From: Clitopilus passeckerianus
Taxonomy: Eukaryota; Basidiomycota; Agaricomycetes; Agaricales; Entolomataceae
Reading direction: 5' to 3'
Assembly: GCA_944990035.1 (NCBI GenBank)
Contig: CALYLX010000071.1
Location: 372,001-436,000, forward strand
DNA: 64,000 nt
This document shows positions 1-11,727 of this stretch, in pieces (within the stretch, counting starts at the first letter, position 1; the number at the start of each line of letters is the position of its first letter). The notes beneath the pieces are model-generated. The model worked only from the letters and a program-made list of their open reading frames with translations. It had not been told where the DNA came from and searched no databases. Both the position numbers and the translations under genes were made by a program.

Positions 1-1351
1 TCGTGATCTGCATCTTCATGCTGTCGCTGTCGCATGCTGGACAGTATTATCAGGTGAGCACACTGCCAATTTGCCCCTGAAAGGTTTGCGATCCTATCAA
101 CTCCAGCATTTGACATAAAATCTCACAGGTGTTCCTGACTCAAGGAGTTGGGTTCGGCCTTGCAGCTGGCCTCACTTGGGTCCCCGGAATGGGTGTAATC
201 GCTCAATATTTCCAGCGCCGGAGGGCTATCGCGATGGGAATCGCTGCCACCGTAAGGCTATTACCGATATCATCACGAACACCTTCTAAGAGGTCTATTT
301 TAAGGGGTCAGGGATCGGTGCCGCCGTGCACCCTATCATTCTCAACCACTTCTTCTCCGGGTCCATAGGCTTTCATAATGGCTTGCGAATCAGTGGCGGA
401 ATTAGCGCTGTTCTACTCTCGCTATCGTTGTTCCTCATCAGACCTAGGCATATCCCCACTACAAAGAAACCCGTGGGCGCCTTCGCTTCATTCAAAGGCT
501 TCTTGTCCGAGCCTGCCTACTTGGCTATGTCTGTAGCGTGAGTGGGCTCCTTCAATCCTTGTGACTCTGAAAAGAACGATAGTTTCAGGATGTTCCTCCT
601 TCTGGCGAGCTTATACTTTCCCTTCTTCTTCCTTCAGCTCAAGGCGATCAAGAACGGCCTCTCCCCAGGATTTGCTTTCTATACGGTAATTGATTGACTG
701 CAACTCATTCACGATACTCGATTTGATCACTGCCTAGCTTGTTATATTCAATTTCTCGAACACTGTCGCCAGAGTAGTGCCGAATCTGCTGGTTCCTCAC
801 CTCGGGGTCTTCAATTTGATGATATTCTCCATGGTCTCTATGGGTGTTCTAATATTCTGTATGGGTGCTATCGATACTGTTGCTGGGACTGTGGCCTTCT
901 CTATCATCTTTGGTTTCTTTGCTGGCGCCTGTAACTGCCACTTCCCATTTCAAAAGTGTTCTGCCCATGCTGACTGCACCCAATAGACGGAGGACTTGTG
1001 ACACCCATGATCGCGTCTCTAGCAGAATCCAACTCTGAAATTGGCTCGCGTATTGGCTTATGCTTCACTATTAACGGTGTGTACATCGATCGTGTCCGCC
1101 AGATAGCTTTCTGACCCACCGCCGTGCGATATAAGGCTTCGGCGCATTGATCGGTAGGAATCGCATACCTCGGGTTTTGGCCGGTTCACTGACAATACTC
1201 AGGAACTCCAATTGCTGGTGCTTTGCTTACATCCTCGTACATCTGGTGGAGGCCGCAACTTTTCTCAGGTCTGTGCATGTTGTGTGGTGCTGCCTCCCTC
1301 GTGATTTCGAGACACATTCTATCAAAAAGGAAGGGCAGTTTCTGGGTTTGA
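1..1351 (+). CDS. MFS monocarboxylate-porter-like transporter (5' part missing)
   Basis: C-terminal portion of a 12-helix major facilitator of the fungal monocarboxylate permease-like group, presumably a plasma-membrane carrier of small organic acids; the substrate cannot be read from the sequence. I see eight exons (1-53, 129-251, 305-537, 589-685, 738-930, 987-1076, 1136-1153, 1203-1351) with GT-AG borders and matching phases, ending at TGA 1349-1351. Family signatures include VFLTQGVGFGLAAGLTW, the helix 5 glycine run GSGIGAAVHPI after an RRRAIAMG loop, and a final helix containing GALIGTPIAGALL. Exon 1136-1153 is only 18 bases long. The start and first helices lie left of the window. The next gene downstream on the same strand is a paralog, so this is a tandem pair. 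Family call firm, substrate unknown. Confidence 0.85.
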
Positions 1352-2524
1352 CTCTTGCCTATACTTCGCTCTAGTGCCTCCTATGGTTTGTTCTGTTAGT
1401 ATAATAAATGTTAAAATAGAGTTATCTCCGTCGCCGTTTCCCTTCTAAAATTCAAGTTCCAACCTGAAGTGGAAAGAACTCAGCTTTGGCCTGCTCACAT
1501 GTGTTTTTTCTGTTCTTAGAATTTCTGTACCTCGATGCCTGGCCGTAGTCCGCTGTCCACCGTCCGACAATATTCTACGACGCCAATTTCCTAGCTATAG
1601 GGTTGTAGCAAGCAGCTTTCATTTGGGTGGTGCGAAGGTGAACGCCACATTCGATGGCAAGGCTTGCCCATCAGCATAAATATCATACTGCTGATCGAGC
1701 ACGGGATATACGAACAGTGTTATGCACAGCTCACGGCGTCTAACGAGATGACAGATTGGACCAACAACGTTTCGACGCGGGCTTCCGCATCTTCTATTCT
1801 TCGATGTTTCTGGGAGAGCTTTCTCCGAACAGCCACATCAAGGTCACGCATGTTGTCGGATGCTCACATCATCCGGCAGAAATTTCCCATTCGACGTTGG
1901 ACTCTCACAGATCTCTACAACACCTACTTGTTGCTGCACGGCGAACTTCGCCATCACCTCCATTTGCCCACCTCAAAGTCTAGGGAGCTTTGCGGCATCC
2001 AATCCTGGGCTTTGATGAAGAATAAAAGGGCTTGTAGGGCCACTGATTCCTACAACGCCTCGAATAGCCTTCCGAAGATTGAGAACAAGGCAAGATCTGA
2101 TGACGACCGCCATCGAGATGGCTAGTCTCGTGTGTGCAGAGTACGGAACAAAAGAGATCACCCATTCCCATTATCCATATTGAGCCGGAAGCCGGCACGG
2201 CTAGCCAAGATCTTTCAGAGGCCTAAGGACCCACGAGCGCCCACGTTCTGAGAAGTTGATTATCTTCCTTGTTCCAGGTCAAACGCGTATCAGTCCATTC
2301 TTCACGCCCCTACCTTCACAGCGCGCGGTCTTGAGTCCTATAAGCGGTTTACCCTCTCCATGGGTTTTCATCATTTAAATAAGGGCCACTGGGCAGGTAG
2401 TAATTCTGTGCCTTTGCCCCCTTTCCTACGACGTTTTACGACTTTCACGAAGGCAGCTGTGCCGGTCCTGCATTCCCTTTGTGTACAATTCTGCTAGAAC
2501 AGAACAGGCTTCTTGCTTATCGTC
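1352..2524. other. Intergenic region between the two MFS genes
   Basis: About 1.2 kb without a gene I can support. An open frame at 1664-2125 (+) is open for 150 codons, but I recognise no domain in it, an overlapping frame is equally open, and I find no convincing exon partners. The last 150 bases probably hold the promoter of the downstream transporter. Confidence 0.5.
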
Positions 2525-4199
2525 ATGAGCACCGCGACTACTGCAGTCAACAGCAATGTCAACAGCCCAGAGGTCTCTACATTGTGCGCGACTTTTCTCC
2601 TTTCGGCCCCTTGATTTCTCTAACGCTACGTGAAGGGATCTCGAGAAGCTAGAGACCAAAGCCGACGACGGCTTCGACAAAGGCTCTAAAGCGTGGCTTA
2701 CTCTCCTCGGCGGGTGAGTGGCTGGTGAACTGCACGTCCATCTCAGTTTAATCGAACTCATCCCCCTCCTGTAGATTTTTCGTGACACTTTGCACCTTCG
2801 GTTACGCTAATGCCTTTGGTGTCTACCAAGATATCTACACCCGCGCTGGTGCCGCATCTGCTCAGCGGATAAGCTGGGTCGGGTCGACCCAGTTGTTCCT
2901 TATGTTTGCCATTGGTCTTCCTGCGGGAAAGTTGCTCGATATGGGTTACTTCCGATACACAAATATAGTGGGCACACTTCTCCTAGTATTTTCGTAAGTC
3001 GCATCTCTACTCCATACACAATGAGCAAGGCAAATAACACCTACTAGTATGTTCATGGTCTCGATCGCGGACCAAGATAAATACTACCAGATCTACCTTT
3101 CACAAGGACTCGGGCTTGGAATCGGAGCGGGACTACTGTATGTTCCAGCCGTCGCAGTTCAAGCACATCACTGGCGTGAAAAACGTGCCTTCGCCATGGC
3201 TGTTGTCATCACTGGTACGTTAATTATTGCCCAAGATGCGTAGTGTAACATAGCTAACAGTCTCACAGGCAGCTCGATTGGTGGCATCATCTTTCCGATT
3301 ATGCTTAATCAGCTCTTCAAGAGCTCTGTTGGTTTCGAATGGGGTGTCAGAGCCTCTGCATTCCTATGCCTTGGCCTCCTCATTGTCAGCAACCTGACGA
3401 TGACAACGAACCCCGCTGTCTTGCACGAAGACAAGCCGAAGCCGGATATCAAGGCCATCCTGACCGATGTTCCCTATCTGGTAGCATCGTTTGGCGTACT
3501 CATCGTGTTTTTAGGTCTGTTTTACCCATGTACGTGATAAAATACTGAGTCGCTGTCATCATATTGATGCAGCTCTAGTCTTCTACCTTCAGCTATTCTC
3601 CGTGCTCCATGGAATCGAGCCCAGAACGGCCTTTTACGCTGTGAGTATACCCCCCGATACCCTAAGAGATCCTTCCGTTAACACATAATACAGATCGCAA
3701 TTCTCAATGCGGGATCGTTCCCGGGCCGAATCATTCCAGGTCTCTTCGCAAACAAAGTAGGCGCAATAAACTCCTGCATCCTGTACTGCCTAATTTGCGC
3801 CGGACTCGTCTTCGCCATGTTTGGTGTTACTTCCGTCGCCTCCATGGTGGTATTCGCTCTGTTCTACGGATTCTTCTCAGGAGCGATGTTGTCACTCTGC
3901 TCCCCAGCGTTGGCTACATTCGCCAGGGATCCTAGTGAGATAGGGTATGTTATGCCCGGCCGTTTCGTCAATCCGAGCCTAATTCTAATTTTTGCGTTAG
4001 AGCGAGGTTCGGAATTGCCTTCTTCATCTGCTCGTTCGGCGTCCTCTTTGGTCCTCCCATTGATGGAGCCTTACTGGGACACGCCTTCCCTTGGTACAAA
4101 GCTGTCGTCTTCAGCGGTGTTACGCTCAGTGTTGGAACAGCGACTATCGCTGTTGCCCGATGCCTTGTTGCAAAAGCAAGGAACACCCATGCCGTCTAA
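2525..4199 (+). CDS. MFS monocarboxylate-porter-like transporter (complete)
   Basis: Complete 428-residue transporter of the monocarboxylate permease-like MFS group. Eight exons (2525-2583, 2636-2713, 2775-2993, 3048-3214, 3269-3514, 3573-3640, 3694-3944, 4001-4199) sum to 1287 bases in frame, ending at TAA 4197-4199. A short cytosolic N-terminus (DLEKLETKADDGFDKG) precedes helix 1 (FVTLCTFGYANAFGVYQDIY). Later come LSQGLGLGIGAGLLYVPAV, the WREKRAFAMAV loop, GSSIGGIIFPIMLNQL and, in the C-half, NAGSFPGRIIPG and FGVLFGPPIDGALLG. These match the fungal MCT-like family, which imports carboxylates or similar small solutes across the plasma membrane. The upstream neighbour is a diverged tandem copy. 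The first intron donor (2584) was chosen because it is the only one that keeps the frame. Substrate not predictable. Confidence 0.9.
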
Positions 4200-5706
4200 T
4201 CGGCTGAACGCATGAAAAATCGCTTTGAACACCGTTGGCACGACTTGCCTCATGAACCGTTTAATTTAACGCAAACATACGCACGCATAGCACACATAGA
4301 TGACCTTCAAGTTGTTCATTTTCCCTTCCATCCAAGCCGTAATTTAAGCAGGCCCTACCACACGCTGTATTACTAGTAAAAACATCATCGCATAGAATCC
4401 AACTACCCTGTAGATCTCCAACTCTTTGACTGAAATTAATTGGCCAAGCATGGAGGACTCTCGGCTACTAGAAAGACCATGCGTACCTGAAACTTCACCT
4501 CAGCGCTCACCGTCAGACCCCGAGTCTACTGTACGCTCGCAGAGACGCTCGCCCCGTAAGTACGCACGTACTAGCCATTCTGACTCGAGTGCATGAGAGT
4601 GTATGACTTCATTTTAGGCCGAGGTTTCGCCTGAGGAGTGTCCCCCGACCCCGGGATGTGTGCTTCCGATATGTTGAATGACCTACCCAAAGTGAGGCGT
4701 CATACCTACCGTAGGGCCAGGCATACATTCTGCTCCACCACGACACCGCTTGAGCTTGAACCCCGGCGGTTGGTGGGTCGAACGTGTTCTTTGACCTGCC
4801 AACGGCCCGTCCGCACAACCGTCCGCGCACAGAATATAATCCGCGGAGTCACGAGGAGTGTCAGGAGCACAACCAACATATGGGTCCAAGCATCTGCACG
4901 ATCATGTCAAAGGAAGCCATTATTTTGTGTCGATAGCAACGTATGATAAAGTAATCCAGAAAGCCAACAACAAGATCCAAAAGCAGAACGAAAACGATAA
5001 CAAAAGTAGGTCCGAGATAAATGTCTGAGGCTTTTTCATTGTGTGTGTGGTACAGATTTAGATCCTTCGAGAAACATTACAACGTCTAGCGGAGCAGAGA
5101 TATGTCTGTTTCGTAGCCATAGCCATGAATCAGAGCCTGCCCGGTAACCAACTCAGTCAATCAACAGGGTAGGACGGTAAGAAGGTAGGTAGTGACGCAA
5201 CCACTGTACAAAAGCAAATCCAGGGGAGCCATTTGTGTCCGAAAAAAGGTGAATAATGAAGATAATAAAGAGATCCGAGGTTTGAAGACAATGTAATAAA
5301 TACACAGAAATATGAAAGCAACAAGCACAGTCCAAAGTGATAGCAGTGGGGATATAGACCAACGAAGAAGTATTGAACAAGTTGAAAAAGTGCTATATCC
5401 CTGGCAATAATAATAGGCGCTATCGAGCCTGGCTCCTCGTGTCCGAAGAGGGAATAGATGCATCACCGCGTGCACCGGCAGAGATGCGTGGAAGCGTCGT
5501 TGTTTGTGTGCGTGACAGACATGAGAGGTAGGGGGCATCGCGAGGTGGTTCCATGACTTGATAACTAGTGGGTCGTGATATGGTAAGTCCAGGCATAGCG
5601 TTAGTGGAGTTTTGTGTTTCCAAAGTTTGCTTATTTATTTCATGTTGCATCTTCTTCAACGAAGTAGAAGATGGTGGTGGTAATAATGATATTAGGAGAA
5701 GCACGT
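4200..5706. other. Intergenic region
   Basis: About 1.5 kb between a rightward and a leftward gene, so largely downstream flanks. An ATG at 4450 opens a short serine/proline-rich frame, but joining it at the GTAAGT at 4555 to the next AG gives only a peptide of about 40 residues, so I do not call it. Frames on the minus strand at 5161-5538 look like untranslated trailer of the next gene. Confidence 0.5.
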
Positions 5707-6493
5707 TCACACCATCGAGGGATGGTCTGACGTTGATGGTGATGGTGTTTCTGATGGAGGCGGTGGTGATGGAGGGGATGAGACTGGTTTACGTGTATGT
5801 TGACATACAGCCGCACGAGCTGGTGGTCTGCTCGTTGGTCTTCGGTACGTCTAAAAGAAGGGGAGATAAGGTGAGTATGTTGTAGACCTGAGTAACGATA
5901 AGAGACGAACATGTCTTGACATAATTATCTTTGCCATTGATACGGGTTGTGACTGGTACAGAGCGGGGACTAGAGAATAGTTTTAAGATTTGTGTGGCAA
6001 AACCATAGAATGAAAAAAACTTACGAGGTGTCTCGAAGGCTGGGCCTCGACTATTGCTTCGAATTCTCGGTGGTGACCAAACCTCTCTTCGCCTTTCTTC
6101 CCTTTTCTGTGACTGTAGTCCAACGCCCTTTCCAAATGTATCTTTCTCCATAGCATTGAGGGATACGGGGAGGGAAAGTGTAACTGCTGGGAGGCGGTCC
6201 ATTTTGGGCATGCTCCACGACCATAGCGAACGCCGTCTCTGGAGCATTTGCGAATGCTCTTCTGACTTGTTCTCGACCTGAGCAGGAGTCGGCTGCTGCT
6301 GTTGCGACCTCTTGAGTAGACCGTTGCCCACACTATTGGCAACTGCTCGTAGGAGAGACAACAATACGAGGGAAGCGAGCAGAGACAGAAGGATGGAGGT
6401 GTACGACGGGAAGGTTGCCGCATCAAACGATGGGAACCTAATGGACGATATCGACGACATTGAGCTCGCAGGTAGTTGCCGCAGGAGGAGCAT
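5707..6493 (-). CDS. Uncharacterised small membrane-anchored protein
   Basis: Not recognised. Three exons read leftward (6493-6025, 5952-5888, 5850-5707) sum to 678 bases, 225 residues. The first in-frame ATG is at 6493; the frame stays open upstream only through non-ATG codons. One hydrophobic stretch near residues 30-50 (SILLSLLASLVLLSLLRAV) suggests a single N-terminal membrane anchor. It is followed by a polar region with a short glutamine run (SQQQQPTP), a basic segment (QKREERRREVW) and a proline/serine-rich tail ending near SPPSPPPPSETPSPS. Low complexity makes family assignment impossible by eye. It could be a type II membrane protein of the endoplasmic reticulum or mitochondrion, but that is inference. 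The second intron is short (37 bases) and less certain. Confidence 0.5.
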
Positions 6494-8547
6494 TGTGGTC
6501 AACGGCGACGAGACTGTCAAAGGCAGCGGGGACGGGCTGGTCGCAGTCGGGGTCAACTGTCGACACCTGGCGGTAATATCAAGGATAGCCCCTCGGCATT
6601 TCCCGAAACCGTATGGTTACCAGTCTGGACCTCCGGCTAAACCATCTTCGCCGATTTTCTTCCCCTTCATCTCCACTTTGCTTCCGTTGTTTGTTCTCTG
6701 AAAAATGGATTTTCGGACTTGTTTTATCTCTCAGGCTTTCTCTCTGGATGGCTGCTGCTCTAGACGTCTGAATTTCTTGCAATTTCTTTGAATTTTTAGC
6801 CCATCATATTTTTTGCAAGCGTTATCAGACGGTTGCTGTTGAACCGATATTGTTCCTGATCCGGACTAGCCAGCCGTACGTGTCTGTTTCCAGAAAACTC
6901 GAGCAATGCTATCGGATGACGTGCTCTGCGGTGAAGAGAGGAGCTTTCGTTGCATGACTCCTGTCGTCACATCACAAGTGCACAATTACCATGGCAGATC
7001 GAATGGGTTGCAAGCCTCGTGCTCAGTAAATGAGCCACACATAGTCTAGTGGTCACGCAACGGCTGCCAGCATGGTTAAAAGGCCACGTATACATTAATG
7101 AATGAATGGAACGAATGCCTCACAAGTACTGATCACGAGGACTCAGCCCTCGGTACACCGACATTCCGTTCACCCTCTTTGCATGGGGATTGTCGTCCGC
7201 CTGATAACCTTCAAGCTGCGGATTCTCCGTGTGATTCATCCACTCATTGGTAGAGGTAGCAATGTTCTTCTGTCATATGTTCGTTCTCGCCATATGTGCA
7301 GGTTAGGCTTCCTTGACAGTTGCACGGCAGGCATGTTCGAGACACCCACCTCCGGGCCTTCATCCATTATATAGGCTCGGACTCGCGGCAATTCATTACA
7401 TTACGGACACAGCACTGGAAATAAACTCCGTACCCCGCATTTTAATCGAGACGGATAATTGCTTGGTTTCATGACGTCGCTCTCTGTGCGATCTAGTATC
7501 TCCAAACCCTGGTTCATGAGATAATCCCACAACCGTTGTATGGATATAATATATGATTCTTGTATTTTCTCCGAATTACTAGTCAAAGGCTACCCTACGT
7601 GCATTAGCCATGAGCCTCACGGAGAACTGCCCTTGTGACCTGGCGTGAGGTCGTTCGATTCCTCCGTGATGCCTGACGGTCGACAGCGAGGATGTAAGCG
7701 ACAAGCGCCAAAGCATAAGTATTGTCGCGCCGCAGGGCCTTGGGACTGCTGCATTTAATGGCCACCAACGATGCTTGAGCTGCCTTCCTTGAACGCGTGA
7801 GTTTCGGCCCCACCAGTAGTCATCCTGCGTGTGGATGCAAGGCAGCACAAGTCCGAGGGCAGGTGCAAAGAACGCCAGGAATAGAATCGATACAGTGCCG
7901 CCACAAGAAACCCCTGTCCTTTGGGCGGGGATACTGGGGCCGTTGGGTGCCTTCAACCTCGAGGAACTTCAGTGGAGGCCACAAGAAATCAGCTTAGAAG
8001 CGCCTATTTTCCTTTGTCGAGAGACGAACCCACAGATTCACGATTCGTGGGATTCGTTTGAAGCAGTTTTCTATCTTTCTGTGAACGAGCAACGACTGGA
8101 TGCCTGCAGTGAGGCAGTCAAATGACCCCTTAGAGGCGGCCAAACCTCCATATATTTCAAGCTATTTCTAATGTAGTTGATTCTCCTTGAGTGAGCCCCT
8201 GCGTTCGGACTTCCAGTTGACGAGCAAGCATCAGGGTCAAAAGCTTTGCCAGCACTGCGTGATAGTTTCTCAAGACACCTAGAGAAGAATGACTGGTGTA
8301 TCTGAAATAAGTATATTTCGCCGAAATTTTCAGCCTCCCGTGGTGACAAAAGTAGCAATCGAATTGCACTAGAATTCCAGGTCATGGACGTTGGAAAGAG
8401 AGGCTCGGACGATCGGCCCGCTATTTGTCGTTGCTCTGATAGCCAAACAACTCTGGCCATCGTCGCTGCCGTGAACGTTGACCAAGGCTCCCACAACGTC
8501 GACAAACCACCCATACTCTTGGTAACTGCGAAGGCGCTGTATCGCAA
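6494..8547. other. Intergenic region with coding-like fragments
   Basis: About 2 kb between two divergent genes. Two stretches look coding by composition but cannot be built into a gene: a minus frame at 7813-7604 (LVAIKCSSPKALRRDNTYAL...) and a plus frame at 7829-8125 ending DACSEAVK. They abut head to head and have no in-frame ATG with proper exon partners. They may be remnants. The bases just left of 8548 should contain the Trs65 promoter; I see no clear TATA box. Confidence 0.4.
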
Positions 8548-11545
8548 ATGTCTTTTGAACAGATATTTGCCTCTTCTGTTCTGGATTTGGTGATTCCAGA
8601 CACATCAGTGGAATACCCACCTACTGGCCCAGCTGATGAATGGCTGCAACGGCTGAACTCAAGTTCGGCAGACCGAAAGACTGCTTTCTTTGGTGAGTCA
8701 AGATACGAATAATACATGCGATGGCTTACAGAATGTCAGATGAACAGCTGCAGTCATTTCTAACAGTCCATGTTGAACATCCGCCTTCAACGCCTCCGCC
8801 AGACCCAGAAAACCCACCTCAGGTTCTTCTGACATTCCTCGCTCATCTTCAAGTATCACTTGAGGCAACATACATATCTTCCATGCCCGCCAATACCCAA
8901 GAGCCAATGAAGAGTTCACGGCTATCAGCTCCTCCGCGAACGACGTCCAAAGGCCCAGCTGGTGCACACCTGCAGGTGCAATCTCACCATCCATCCATAT
9001 TGCCTCCAAAGACGCCGAATCCTACACCTGCGTCTGCAACACATGACCAAAAATATGTTAACTCGGAGGGAACGCTCCTGCTCGCAATGATCTGGGGTCA
9101 GGGCAACAACAAGGGTCCGGAAACTTCGAACGAAGCGTTCTCCTTGCTATGGTCGGAAGAAGAAGAGATGTGGGTAGCTGTGTATCGGCTTTCCCTGACA
9201 GTTTGTAAGGATCTTCTTGAAGCTGTAAAGGACGTTGCTAACGAGCCTGAATTTCTTAGCATTCTTACGTCTGGCAGTATCGGACCCACTCCTGTGCTTG
9301 ACCGTTTCTGCGACGTTACGGGAGAAACCACTCGCTCTCACTCAGCCGAACCACCCTCTTGGCACGTTTCTGAAGTCTGTTGGGAGCCAGCTACTGGCTG
9401 CCCCTAACTCGCCTACAAGTCCTGGATATCAGGCCGAAGAACCAGAACAACAGACCTTTGATGGACTGGAAGAAGCCAATCTTCTTTCTGGGCTCTTTGC
9501 AGGTACATCTCTTCCGCTTTATGCCATTTTCCACCATTTACGCTTGGGTATCAGGAACAACGTTTGGAAAAGGAGATCAGGCCATGCATCTACTAACAAC
9601 CCGACTTGGAACAGTTTCACGACAGAAACTCTTTTCGCTGCCTCCAGTCTCGCTCCCAATCCTCTCTGCACCAACCCCATCTCCGATGACCGCTGTACGA
9701 ACGGCCCACCCCACGCTCAGAAAGTCTTACCGGAAAACAATGCACGCGGTATCTGGCTTCCGGGTTCGAATGCGTACGGTATTCGTACCCTATGTTCTTC
9801 TCCCTGCTGAGATGGAAAAACACCTTCACGCGGATGAGAGCAAGGATGAAAAGGAGGAACGGGAAGCTGGGAACGAGGAAAAGACTGTAGTGCTTTGTGT
9901 TGAAATTGAGAACTCTGGAGAGTCGGGTTATGGCGTCGGTTTCTTGCTCGAAAGGGTTCTCGTCAAGATTGGCGGAGAAGGCGCCACTGCGACACTCATT
10001 GGCTGGGGTGAAGGCTCCTTCAAGCCAAAGCCAGAAGACCAAACTTTCCCGCTTCACGTGGGTTCTATGGCACAGTATAACCTATTATATGCGGTCACCT
10101 TCCTGCATGCGCCAGACGAAATTGGCGGGTTCTCTCTAGCAAGAGATGCAAATAATCCGGAGAAGCTCAGTCAATCTTCTGCCGAACTTACCAGAGCTGT
10201 TTCGATCGACATTTTCGGCAAGCCTTATGTGCGTTCTCAAGGCTCTCCAGATGCAGAAACTTGTATTTTCCCGACAAATACCTTTTCATCCCGATGGAAT
10301 TGTGTGCTAGATCTGTCTGCGCAGCAACGTCACCTGTCCGAGCTGGGTGCAGATGGATACCCGACAGAACACCAGGCGCTTCCCGAACCTGCCACCCCTT
10401 TCCCAAGCACTAACACACCTCGTACTCCCGGATTCCTTTCTCCCTATGGTGCCAGTCCCTCCTCCGCAGGCTCGACACCCCAAACCGCGCATACAGCTGG
10501 CAGTAAACGACACACAGTTCCAGGTGTTCGTTTCGCGAGGCCCACCACTCCAGTTCAAAATCGACCAATGTCCCTGCTGAACCCAGCAAGTGCCAACCGA
10601 CCTGGATCTCCAGGGAATAGAATGTCTTACATCCCTCCCTCCATATCGGCACAACCACCGAGGTCGCCTACGACGTATGGCGCACCGTTACCTCCCGTTC
10701 CACCACCCCAATCTGAACCAGCTTATTTTGGCCATGGACATTCGGTTGTCCAGTCTGTGGAGAATATGCCACGGACACCAGCGTATCCAGCGCATCCTCC
10801 ACTCTCAGCAGTTCCTCCTAGCCCCATGTCCTCGCAACCCATCACCTCCAGTAGCACAGGGAACGTAGGGCCTAGCGTTGAAATACGCCGGGAACGCGGA
10901 GTTGGTATGCAAGGGACGCCCATACCTCAGACACCAGGCCCTTGGGTTACGAGTGGTCCCAGTATGGGGCGGAAACCAGATGCTCAGCTCCAACCACCAA
11001 AGCCGGGAGAGTCCATCGTCGTCTCGGTTGGCCTCTTGCCCCTGCGAAATCCAGATAAGAGGAAGAAGGCAAATGAGGTGGTCCTTGGTCCTGGAAAGAT
11101 ATACCCATTGGACCTTTTCACGGTGGATATTTTCGTATATAACCAGTCGGATTGGACGAGGAGGTTTGAGGTGACGTGCCCTGATAGATATAGAGAGAGG
11201 GGACGGAAGGCGGGAGGTGGAAAGGATGGAAAGATGAGGTATCCTGGGATCTTACCCATGGATGCAAGAGTTCGGATTGGGTCAGTCTTGGCTCCTGATT
11301 TCTGCACGAGACGCTTGTTGACGAAACTGTCAGGCCTTTGCTTCCTTCAGCCTGCCAGTCCGTTCGCATGGACTTCTTGGCTATATCTCCCGGCGTGCAT
11401 TCAGTCGACACATTGACGCTAACGGATATTGAAACTGGCTTCTCCATGAACCTAAGGTATGCATCGTCTATTATTCTCATTTGATGACTCGCTCACTCCC
11501 CACAGATCCGTTCTGGATATCGTTGTACATGATCCAACTGACTAG
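8548..11545 (+). CDS. TRS65: TRAPP II complex subunit Trs65
   Basis: Trs65-type subunit of TRAPP II, the tethering complex and Ypt31/Rab11 exchange factor that works at the late Golgi. Six exons (8548-8692, 8740-9204, 9260-9502, 9555-11280, 11334-11456, 11506-11545) sum to 2742 bases, 913 residues. The N-terminus (MSFEQIFASSVLDLVIPDTS) and SFLTVHVEHPP begin the first beta domain; the middle (residues about 480-690) is a long proline/serine-rich linker. The C-terminal immunoglobulin-like domain carries the best-conserved family block: KPGESIVVSVGLLPL, the YPLDLFTVDIFVYN strand, then PSACQSVRMDFLAI, GVHSVDTLTLTD and NLRSVLDIVVHDPTD at the end. The acceptor at 8739 rather than 8730 is needed to keep the frame. 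Known family role; identification rests mainly on the C-terminal block. Confidence 0.88.
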
Positions 11546-11727
11546 CATGGTTTCACATTCACGTTCAGCAATTACGATCCGCATTCAATGTAATCGTATG
11601 GAGAGAAAGCAACGGAATCAATATTGAACGAATAAGGATTAATCTCTAGCGTCTATATACCATTATATCAAAGTGTACTTTGTTCCACAAACCAATCCGA
11701 CTTAAATATGTCCTCTTCTCACCACCG

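Noticed and set aside
1664..2125. 153-codon open frame (+)
   Set aside because: No domain, no exon partners, and another frame in the same place is equally open.
4450..4640. Possible gene starting MEDSRLLERP at 4450
   Set aside because: The only GTAAGT donor followed by the next AG gives a stop after about 40 residues; no second exon continues a protein.
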